Source: Planctomycetota bacterium (lineage in GTDB: Bacteria > Planctomycetota > UBA1135). From it: 9,024 bases of DNA. Shown in pieces: positions 1-6,032 of this stretch (position 1 is its first letter; every line of letters begins with the position of its first letter). The stretch lies in contig JALUUN010000392.1 of the NCBI GenBank assembly GCA_027021325.1, positions 1 to 9,024 on the forward strand. Reading direction: 5' to 3'. The notes under the pieces are model-generated. The model had not been told where the DNA came from. It did not search any database and saw only the letters and a list, made by a program, of their open reading frames with translations. The position numbers were made by a program, and so were the translations under genes.

Positions 1-226
1 GGAGGACTTCTCCCTTGCGGCTCTCGTGCAGACGCAGGTCCGTGGTCTCGGCGAGGCGCTCCAGGACCGCCCGCAGGCGCTCGCCGGGCTCAAGCGGCCG
101 GTTCGCGGCGGCGCCCTCCAGGGACGCCGGGCCGCCGGCTCCCGAGGCTCCCGCGAGCGGCACCGCCGTGAGGATCGCCGCCAGGAGCCGTGCCGGAATG
201 CGCAGGCCTTCTCGTTTCGCCAGCAT
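1..226 (-). CDS. Secreted protein, N-terminal fragment (runs off left edge)
   Basis: The reading frame opens with ATG at 226 and stays open for 75 codons to the window edge, so the C-terminus is missing. A purine-rich stretch, GAGGGGAAG on the minus strand, lies a few bases upstream of the ATG and is the best ribosome binding site in the window, which supports this start. The first 30 or so residues look like a signal peptide: basic residues (Lys4, Arg5, Arg10, Arg14), a hydrophobic stretch (LLAAILTAVPLAGA), then a small-residue region rich in Ala, Gly and Ser fit for signal peptidase cleavage. The mature part begins with a charged helical stretch containing LRAVLERLAETTDLRL. I do not recognise a family from 75 residues. 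Export to the periplasm or outside is inferred from the signal peptide only. It follows the vWA gene on the same strand after 223 bp of hairpin-rich DNA, so it may be a separate transcription unit. Confidence 0.72.
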   Translation of the reverse strand, partial: MLAKREGLRIPARLLAAILTAVPLAGASGAGGPASLEGAAANRPLEPGERLRAVLERLAETTDLRLHESRKGEVL

Positions 227-449
227 GGATCTTCCCCTCGTCGTCGTATTGAGGAACGGGCCCGGAACCCCGGTCCGGGCGGGAGCCATCGGGCTCCCCT
301 CCGGAGAAAGCCGAACCCCCGAAGCGGGGACCTGTTTCTCCGGCCGTGGCCCGCTTAGGCCTCCATCGGCCGGCCATCACCCGATTCCTCGGGCAAAGCG
401 CGGCGCTGCGTCGCCCGCCGGTGACGGATCACCGTCTGCCGGGGCCTTG
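227..449 (-). promoter_or_regulatory. Hairpin-rich leader or intergenic region
   Basis: This is the only long non-coding gap in the window. It lies after the vWA gene and before the secreted-protein gene, both on the minus strand. It contains a run of perfect inverted repeats: arms 417-425/449-457 (9 bp, overlapping the vWA stop codon), 380-384/389-393 (5 bp, 4-base loop), 301-309/335-343 (9 bp) enclosing 317-321/325-329 (5 bp, 3-base loop), 281-287/292-298 (7 bp, 4-base loop), and 260-266/274-280 (7 bp, 7-base loop). No T-run follows any of them, so none is a classical intrinsic terminator. The nested pair at 301-343 and the two hairpins next to it would sit in the 5' untranslated leader of the secreted-protein gene. 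I could not match it to a known riboswitch consensus. A promoter for that gene is presumably here, but no clear -35/-10 pair is visible. Confidence 0.45.
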
Positions 450-2990
450 TCACCGGCCTCCTCCCACGAGGGACCGAAGCTGCTTCTCGAGCCGGCGGCA
501 GCGTGCCTCGAACTCCGGGAGAAGCCGCCGCGCCTCGGGATCCTCCCGGGCGCGCCAGCGCAGCTCCTGTTCCTGGACGCGGCAGTCCCGGCAGGCATCC
601 ACGAGCCGTGCAAGCTCGTCCGGCACCGGCCGGGCCGCAAGCAGCGGCCGGGCGTGCTGGACCAGGTCCCGGAACTCCGCGACCCGGGCGTCGGTGGACT
701 CCTCGGCCAGGCGGTCCGCCTCCTTCAGCAGATCTGCGTAGGAGTCCCCCCGCGCCCAGTAGCTGTCCCGCAGAACCTCGGCGAACTGCGCCACCACCGC
801 CGCCAGGCGGAAGGCGTGCGGCGCCTCCTCCCAGGCGTCGGCCCGGCCGGCGGCGCCGGGGCGGGCGCGGAGTTCCTTCCAGGCCTCCTGTCCGTCGGGG
901 CGCCAGCGCAGGCGCACCTCGACCCCGCCGTCGTCCAGGGAGGCGCCGGGCGCCAGCTCGAGTTCGAAGAGGGCCACGCATTCGTGGCCGGCGCCGATTT
1001 CGCCGGCGTCCACGGTGTCGTCGCGGAAGTCCCGGTCCGCGAGGCGCCGGTTCTCGTAGCCCAGCTGGCGCCAGCGCCGCACGATCCGCGGATCGAACTC
1101 CGCCTGCAGGCGCACGTCGCGGGCGATGGTCTGGAGGGTGCCCGTGAACTCGTCCAGGAAGACGCGCCGCGCCTCCTCCCAGGTGTCGATGTAGTGGCAG
1201 CTGCCGTCGCCCTGATCGGCCAGCCGCTCCAGGAAGACATCGTTGTGGTTGCCCATGCCCACGCCCAGGGCCGTGAGGTCCACCTGGCGCTCGCGGAAGC
1301 GCGCCACCTGCTCGAGGATGCGGTCCTGGTCGGTCTCGCCGGTGTTGGCGACGCCGTCCGTGCAGAGGATCACGCGGTTCACGGCCCCGGACCGCCAGGA
1401 GGCCTCGGCCAGCTGGTAGCCCAGGGTCAGGCCGGCGGCGGCGTTCGTGCTGCCTCCCGCCTCCAGACCGCGCAGGGCCTCGCGGATCTCCCCGCGCCGC
1501 GCCACGGGCGTGGTCTCCAGGATCAGGCGCGCATGATCGGAGAAGGCGACCACGCCGACGGCGTCGTCCTCGCGCAGCCGGTCCAGGAGGAGCTCCAGGG
1601 AGCGGCGCACCAGATCCAGGCGGCCGCCCTCGCGCATGGAGCCGGAGACGTCCACGACGAAAGTCAGGACCAGGGGCTTGCGCTCCTCGAGGGCGACCTC
1701 CCGCGCCTTGAGGCCGACCTGGAGCAGGGCCACCCTCCCCTCGCCGGCGGCCGGGCGGTGGCCGCCGAAGCGGCTGGGGCCATAGGCCAGGTGCAGGGCG
1801 AAGTCCTCCTCCTCGGGAGCCGCCAGGCCGTAGTCGAAGGCGTTCACGAACTCCTCGGTGCGCACCGCTGCCGGCGGCGGCAGGAGGCCGCGGCGCAGGT
1901 AGTTCCGGGTCAGGGCGTAGCTCGCCGTGTCCACGTCCGCGGCCCAGGTCGCCAGGGGATCGAGTTCGGCGGGAACGAAGGGGTTGTCGCCGTAGAAACG
2001 GAAGAACATGTCCCGCGGGCGCTCGCCGGGGCCCAGGGGCCGCAGGTGCTCGAGGATCGCCGGGCCGGCCCAGACCCGGCCGTAGCCGTCTTCGACGGCG
2101 GGCGCGGCGGGACGGGCCGGATCCCCCTCCTCTTCGGCCTCCTCCCCGACGTCCTTGTCGTCGAGGAAGAGACGCTCCTCCTCCCCCGGGGCGTCGAGGG
2201 ATGCCTCCTGGCGCGCCGCCTTGCCGTCCCGGTCGCGGGCGCGGACGGAAGCTGCTCCCTCGTGCAGCGCCTCCGGCGGCACCGGGGCCGCGGCCCGCGC
2301 CGCCGGCCGGGCCTGGTGCCGCAGGGCCTCGCCGGCGGGCGTGGCCGGAGCGGCCGCCGCCGGTGGCCCGGGAAGGCTCTCCCGCTCGACGAGACCCGGG
2401 AGGGCCCGCTCTCCCGCCCCGGGCGGGACCGTGTCCCCGGCCCCCTTCCAGATGGGCTCCGCAGGAGCCTCGCCCCGGGTGTCGAGGAAGGCCTCGGCGC
2501 CGGCGTAGCCCATCTGCCCCAGCAGCGCCCCCCGCTCGGCTCCGGCGGCCGAGTCCGTGGGCCGGCCCTTCGCCGGCCCCGCTCCGGCCGACGGCGGGGC
2601 GGCGACCGCGCGTCCGGCACTGGCCGTGGCCTCGCTCCCGGACGCCCCCGGCCCGTCGGGCAGGAAGCGCCAGGCGAGGCCGGCGGCGAGGAGCAGGACG
2701 GCGGCCGCCGCCAGGGACGAGGGACGGCGCCAGACCGGCTGCAGCCGGCGGCGGGCCGCGCGGCGCAGGGCCTCCCGGCGGGTCTCGCCGAGAGCCGCGG
2801 GGCCGCGCACCCCGCGCAGGGCCTCGAGGGTGGCGGCGAGTCCCTGCAGGCGCCGGCGCAGTTCCGGCTGTTCCTCCAGGTCCCGCTCCAGCCGCTCCTG
2901 CTCCCCTGGATCCAGCTCCCCGAGGAGGTAGTCCGTCAGGCGCTGCCCGTCGCTCGGCGGGCCGGTCTCGTCGTGGTCGTCGTGCTTCAT
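450..2990 (-). CDS. Membrane-anchored anti-sigma-like protein with YfbK-type von Willebrand factor A domain
   Basis: This is an 846-residue protein. Residues 17-60 resemble the helical start of anti-sigma/zinc-finger-type regulators (LTDYLLGELDPGE), but no HxxxCxxC motif is present. One hydrophobic helix at about 91-109 predicts a cytoplasmic N-terminus and an exported remainder. Residues 110-300 are a low-complexity Ala/Pro/Gly/Glu stalk. The YfbK N-terminal domain starts near 333 (YGDNPFVPAELDPLATWAAD). The vWA domain spans about 440-605 with a complete MIDAS metal site: D447-V-S449-G-S451, T515 and D545 (CTDGVANTG). A YfbK C-terminal (DUF3520-like) region covers about 610-770, and a charged helical tail with C800-R-D-C803 and C831 follows. 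ATG 2990 was chosen because a longer frame would run into the sigma factor gene; the ribosome binding site is weak. It lies 25 bp after the ECF sigma gene, so an anti-sigma role is inferred from position and the N-terminal head. The vWA assignment is firm; the ligand is unknown. Confidence 0.88.
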   Translation of the reverse strand: MKHDDHDETGPPSDGQRLTDYLLGELDPGEQERLERDLEEQPELRRRLQGLAATLEALRGVRGPAALGETRREALRRAARRRLQPVWRRPSSLAAAAVLLLAAGLAWRFLPDGPGASGSEATASAGRAVAAPPSAGAGPAKGRPTDSAAGAERGALLGQMGYAGAEAFLDTRGEAPAEPIWKGAGDTVPPGAGERALPGLVERESLPGPPAAAAPATPAGEALRHQARPAARAAAPVPPEALHEGAASVRARDRDGKAARQEASLDAPGEEERLFLDDKDVGEEAEEEGDPARPAAPAVEDGYGRVWAGPAILEHLRPLGPGERPRDMFFRFYGDNPFVPAELDPLATWAADVDTASYALTRNYLRRGLLPPPAAVRTEEFVNAFDYGLAAPEEEDFALHLAYGPSRFGGHRPAAGEGRVALLQVGLKAREVALEERKPLVLTFVVDVSGSMREGGRLDLVRRSLELLLDRLREDDAVGVVAFSDHARLILETTPVARRGEIREALRGLEAGGSTNAAAGLTLGYQLAEASWRSGAVNRVILCTDGVANTGETDQDRILEQVARFRERQVDLTALGVGMGNHNDVFLERLADQGDGSCHYIDTWEEARRVFLDEFTGTLQTIARDVRLQAEFDPRIVRRWRQLGYENRRLADRDFRDDTVDAGEIGAGHECVALFELELAPGASLDDGGVEVRLRWRPDGQEAWKELRARPGAAGRADAWEEAPHAFRLAAVVAQFAEVLRDSYWARGDSYADLLKEADRLAEESTDARVAEFRDLVQHARPLLAARPVPDELARLVDACRDCRVQEQELRWRAREDPEARRLLPEFEARCRRLEKQLRSLVGGGR

Positions 2991-3015
2991 GGTGCGGTCC
3001 CGGATCCGGGGGGCC

Positions 3016-3588
3016 TCAACCGAGGACCCCGGCGGCCTGCAGCCGCTCGTGGAGGCGTCCCAGCCCCTGGTGGATGAGCCAGCCGATGTAGCCGGGCTTG
3101 AGCCCGGTGGCCTCGGCGATCTCGCGGTAGCTCTGCCCCTCAAGGACCTTGCGCTGGAGCACCTCGCGCTCGCGGGCCGGCAGCCGCTCCAGTTCGCGGC
3201 CGACGAGCTCCCGGAGCTCCCGGCCCTCGGCGCCGTCCCGCTCCTCCGGAGGCGCCGGGCGCAGCCGGCGTCGGCGCTCCTGTTCCCGGCGTTCGGTCTT
3301 CATGAGGTCCCAGGCGAGGTTGCGGCAGACGCGGAACAACCAGGCGGCGAGGGGCGCGTCCCGCCCGTTCAGCCCCGGCCCGCGGCGCAGGCCGCCGGCG
3401 TGGCGGAGGAAGCGCAGGAAGGTCTCCTGCACCACGTCCTCCGCCGCCGAGGCGTCCGGGAGGACCGCCCGGGCGAACCGCAGAAGCGGCGCCTGGTAGC
3501 GGTCCACCAGCTCCTCGAAGGCCGCCGGGTCGCCCCGGTGGAAGCGCTCGAGGAGGGCCGCATCCGCGGGTCCGGATTCCCCTTGCAT
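3016..3588 (-). CDS. ECF-family RNA polymerase sigma factor
   Basis: This 190-residue protein has the two-domain layout of extracytoplasmic-function sigma factors. Sigma region 2 spans about 10-98, with ELVDRYQAPLLRFARAVL, the core-binding segment AAEDVVQETFLRFLRHA (residues 48-64), and the promoter -10 recognition segment AAWLFRVCRNLAWDLMKTER. A stretch of about ten residues rich in Gly and Arg (67-76) lengthens the loop between regions 2.2 and 2.3. Sigma region 4 spans about 130-183 (LERLPAREREVLQRKVLEGQ, then SYREIAEATGLKPGYIGWLI) and gives the helix-turn-helix for the -35 element. ATG 3588 is the first start codon in this frame; a longer open frame upstream has no ATG, GTG or TTG near a ribosome binding site. 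The gene ends TGA at 3016, 25 bp before the membrane vWA gene, which is probably its cognate anti-sigma factor. Upstream is the adenosine deaminase gene (71-bp gap), so it may have its own promoter or be read through. Confidence 0.93.
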   Translation of the reverse strand: MQGESGPADAALLERFHRGDPAAFEELVDRYQAPLLRFARAVLPDASAAEDVVQETFLRFLRHAGGLRRGPGLNGRDAPLAAWLFRVCRNLAWDLMKTERREQERRRRLRPAPPEERDGAEGRELRELVGRELERLPAREREVLQRKVLEGQSYREIAEATGLKPGYIGWLIHQGLGRLHERLQAAGVLG

Positions 3589-3659
3589 GCCTGATTCATC
3601 CGGGAGGACGACGCCCTCCCCGCCTCCTTGGAGAAAACCCCGGCGGCGCCCTCCGGAAT
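3589..3659 (-). promoter_or_regulatory. Short gap upstream of the sigma factor gene
   Basis: These 71 bp separate the deaminase stop codon from the sigma factor start. On the minus strand the gap holds a GC-rich stretch followed by GGTTTTC (a weak terminator-like layout without a convincing stem), then a perfect AAGGAGG at 3629-3623, and a 6-bp inverted repeat (3602-3607/3615-3620). The AAGGAGG is 34 bases upstream of the sigma ATG, too far to serve it. ECF sigma factors often drive their own promoter, but I see no clear match to a typical GGAAC-type -35 element here. Confidence 0.25.
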
Positions 3660-4916
3660 TCAGAGGGAGACGCCGTGGGCCTCCAGGACCCGGTCCCGGT
3701 AGTCCAGGACCTGACGCACGTAGGCGCGCTTCTCCCGGTAGCTGCCCGGGAAGAAGGAGCGCTTGAAACCATACACGAGGAGGTCGGCGGCCTGCTTCGG
3801 GCTCAGGCGGAAGGCCGCCAGGGCCCGCTCCCACTCGCGGCTGACGGTGGTGCGCGAGACCAGACGGTTGTCCGTGCAGAGGCTGGCGGAGAGGCGCTCG
3901 CGCAGCATGCGCCGGAAGGGATGGCGGCGGAGGCCGCCCAGGGCCGGCAGGGTCTGGAGATTGGAGGTCAGACAGACCTCCAGGGTGATGCGCCGGTCGG
4001 CGATGAACTCGACCAGGCGCCGGACGTATTCGCGCCGGTTCCCCACTTCGCGGGAGACGCGCCCGGCGGAGAACAGCCAGGTGCCGTGGCCGATGCGGTC
4101 GGCGTGGCAGACGGTGATGGCCTGGAAGATGGACTCGGGGCCGTAATCCTCGCCGGCGTGGACCGTCTTGCCGAGGAAGGCCTCGTGGGCCAGCTGGTAG
4201 GCGCGGGCGTGGTCGGCGGCCGGATAGCCCTTCTCCTGGCCGGCGAGGTCCACGCCGACCACCGGGACCCCGGCCTCGTCGCGGGCGCGGATGCTGGCCC
4301 GGACCAGGGCCTCGCTGGCGATGCCGAAGACCTGGTCCCGGGGCAGCTCCGAGAGCACCGAGCAGAGGTCGGCGTAGTGCCGGCTGAAGGCCGGCAGGAA
4401 GAAGCGCATGGCACAGACCACGATCCCGGCGCGGAAGGGAGGCTCCTCGCCCCGGCGCACGGCCGAACGGCGGTTGAAGCGCTTCTCGGCCCGCTCGATG
4501 CCGCGGCCGACGGCGCGCAGGACCTCCTCGAGGGACAGGCCCGGGTGGGCGTGGAGCTGCGGTGCGAAGCGGATCTCCAGGTAGCGCACCCCCTCCTCCT
4601 GGCCGTCCAGGCAGAGTTCCCAGGCCGCGCGTTCGAGAGCCTCGGCGTCCTGGAGCACGGCGCAGGTCAGACCGAAGCCCTGGAGGTACTCGGGAAGGCT
4701 CCGGTAGCGCTCGCGGAAGACCTTGCGCAGAAGCCCCTCCTCGCTCCAGGCGGGCAGGCGCACCCGGCGCTCCCGCGCCAGTTCGATCAGGGTCCCCGGA
4801 CGCAAAGAGCCATCGAGGTGGACGTGGAGGTCGGACTTGGGCAGGGCCCGGATCAGCTCCGGACTGGCCCAGGCCGGCAGGGCCGTCTTCTCCTTCGGCT
4901 TCCGGGCGCTCGCCAT
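3660..4916 (-). CDS. Adenosine deaminase family protein
   Basis: This 418-residue metal-dependent hydrolase belongs to the adenosine/AMP deaminase family, which hydrolytically removes the 6-amino group from adenine nucleosides in the cytoplasm. The zinc-binding motifs are all visible: KSDLHVHLDGSL with H31 and H33, the loop VGVDLAGQE (220-228), TVHAGE with zinc ligand H253 and catalytic E256, DRIGHGT with H277, EVCLTSN (313-319), and SLCTDNR with zinc ligand D349. The residue after D349 is Asn350, where classical enzymes have Asp (TDDP) that contacts the purine ring. From memory a TDNR version also occurs in actinobacterial homologues. At 418 residues it is longer than the usual 330-350, with extra sequence near 144-165 and 283-300. 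An aminodeoxyfutalosine deaminase (menaquinone pathway) is a real alternative, because those enzymes fall in the same family. ATG 4916 lacks a clear ribosome binding site. The gene is divergent from the HAD gene. No purine-salvage neighbours are visible. Confidence 0.88.
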   Translation of the reverse strand: MASARKPKEKTALPAWASPELIRALPKSDLHVHLDGSLRPGTLIELARERRVRLPAWSEEGLLRKVFRERYRSLPEYLQGFGLTCAVLQDAEALERAAWELCLDGQEEGVRYLEIRFAPQLHAHPGLSLEEVLRAVGRGIERAEKRFNRRSAVRRGEEPPFRAGIVVCAMRFFLPAFSRHYADLCSVLSELPRDQVFGIASEALVRASIRARDEAGVPVVGVDLAGQEKGYPAADHARAYQLAHEAFLGKTVHAGEDYGPESIFQAITVCHADRIGHGTWLFSAGRVSREVGNRREYVRRLVEFIADRRITLEVCLTSNLQTLPALGGLRRHPFRRMLRERLSASLCTDNRLVSRTTVSREWERALAAFRLSPKQAADLLVYGFKRSFFPGSYREKRAYVRQVLDYRDRVLEAHGVSL

Positions 4917-4973
4917 GGGCCCAGCCTAGGCGCGAGGGATGGACCGCCGCCAGCGGGATGCGAGAATGCACCC
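4917..4973. promoter_or_regulatory. Divergent intergenic region
   Basis: These 57 bp separate the start codons of the deaminase (minus) and the HAD gene (plus). Promoters for both must lie here or inside the opposing coding sequences. The stretch holds an 8-bp palindrome GCCTAGGC (4924-4931) and a GGGCCC (4917-4922) next to the deaminase start. No convincing -35/-10 pair is visible on either strand. The regulatory role is inferred from geometry only. Confidence 0.35.
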
Positions 4974-6032
4974 ATGCCGGAGGCCGCCGCGATCGACGCC
5001 GTCCAGGGCGCCTGGCTCCTCCCCTTCGAGATCCTCGACCTCACTCCCGAACTCCCCGAACCGGTCCTGGCGGTGGTGACGGCGGAAGGGGCGGTGTACC
5101 GGCCGACGGAGGTGCCCGGTCCCGGCGAGGCCGAGACCGGCGAACCGGTCCGCAGCCCGGACGGAGAACGCAGCTTCGCGGTCCTGGCCCGCCTCGGCGG
5201 AGGCCTCGAGGTCCTTCCGGCCTCCGAAGCGGCCCGGGAGCCCGCCGCCGCCCTCGCCTCCTCCTGCCGCGAGGAGGGCCAGGCCTGGCTGGTCCGCGTG
5301 GACGGCCTGCCCGAATCGCCCCGGGCGCGGATCCTGCGCGGGCCGGAACCGGTGCTGCGCCGCCCCGGGAGGCCGCGGCCGGCTGCCCTCTTCGTGGACT
5401 TCGGCATGGTCCTGGCGCGCTTCGATCGGCGCCTCTTCGAAGATGGCCTGCGCCTGCACTTCGGCCTGGAGCCCGACGAGGACATGCGCCGGCGCTGGAC
5501 CGGGCTGCGCCTGGCCTTCGAGGCCGGCGATCTGGAGACCGCCGCCTTCGAGGAGGAGATTCTGCGCTGTCTGGGCCTGATCGAGGCCGATCTGCCCCTG
5601 CTGCAGCGCCTCTGGGTCTCGATCATGAGCGAGAAACGCTCCACCTGTGCCCTGATCCGGGCCCTGTGTGGCCTCCCGGACCTGGCGGTCACCGTCGTCA
5701 GCAACACCGATCCGTGGATGATCGAGGGCAGCCGACGCTGGCTCGGCCTCGGAGACCTCCTGGAGGGAGTGGTGGCCAGCTGCCAGGACGGGGTCCGGCC
5801 CAAGCACGAGGATGCAAGCCTCTGGAAGCGGGCCCGGGAGCTCGCCGCCATCCGCCTCGGCCGGGCACCGGTGCGGACCCTGGCGGTGGACGACATCCGG
5901 CCCTGGCTGCAGCGGGCCCTGGCCGAAGGCGCCGTGGACGAGGCCCTGCACTACCGCGACTACCCTTCCCTCCGCTACGAGCTGGGCCGTCGCGGTCTGT
6001 GGCTGCCCATCGAGCGAAGGACGCCGGGCTAG
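4974..6032 (+). CDS. HAD-superfamily hydrolase-like protein with unrecognised N-terminal domain
   Basis: This is a 352-residue protein. The C-terminal part (about 137-345) is a haloacid dehalogenase fold of subfamily I type. Motif I is LFVDFGMVLARF with nucleophile D142, motif II is TVVSNTDP with S243, motif III probably uses K277 (RPKHEDASLW), and motif IV is LAVDD with D306 and D307. Residues 150-225 form the helical cap. The second motif I position is Gly144 rather than the Asp used as acid/base by most phosphatases, so the activity is uncertain. Residues 1-130 match nothing I recognise; they look like a small alpha/beta region followed by a Pro/Arg-rich linker. ATG 4974 was chosen because the long open frame upstream runs antisense through the deaminase and has no earlier usable start. 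The ribosome binding site is weak. It is the only plus-strand gene and is convergent with the DUF819 gene. The substrate is unknown. Confidence 0.82.
   Translation: MPEAAAIDAVQGAWLLPFEILDLTPELPEPVLAVVTAEGAVYRPTEVPGPGEAETGEPVRSPDGERSFAVLARLGGGLEVLPASEAAREPAAALASSCREEGQAWLVRVDGLPESPRARILRGPEPVLRRPGRPRPAALFVDFGMVLARFDRRLFEDGLRLHFGLEPDEDMRRRWTGLRLAFEAGDLETAAFEEEILRCLGLIEADLPLLQRLWVSIMSEKRSTCALIRALCGLPDLAVTVVSNTDPWMIEGSRRWLGLGDLLEGVVASCQDGVRPKHEDASLWKRARELAAIRLGRAPVRTLAVDDIRPWLQRALAEGAVDEALHYRDYPSLRYELGRRGLWLPIERRTPG

Noticed and set aside
301..343. Known riboswitch or intrinsic terminator in the nested hairpin
   Set aside because: Signature segments of the c-di-AMP, c-di-GMP, cobalamin and glycine classes are absent, and no T-run follows the stem. 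It is reported only as an unexplained structure.
15..3077. A 1020-codon open frame on the plus strand
   Set aside because: It lies antisense to the vWA gene. The vWA domain motifs are clear on the minus strand, and the plus-strand translation is Ala/Gly/Pro/Arg/Leu-rich with no recognisable domain. Long antisense frames are expected at this GC content.
3369..3599. Short open frame starting at ATG 3599, just upstream of the sigma start
   Set aside because: It is out of frame with the sigma factor, Arg/Ser-rich and lies fully inside it. The AAGGAGG before it is 23 bases from the ATG, too far to be a normal ribosome binding site.
3589..4971. Upstream extension of the sigma factor reading frame
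   Set aside because: The translation is low-complexity and overlaps the deaminase in another frame. Sigma similarity begins just after Met at 3588 and the length of 190 fits the family.
3675..4973. Upstream extension of the HAD reading frame
   Set aside because: It runs antisense through the deaminase, whose active-site motifs are unmistakable. The sensible HAD start is the ATG at 4974.
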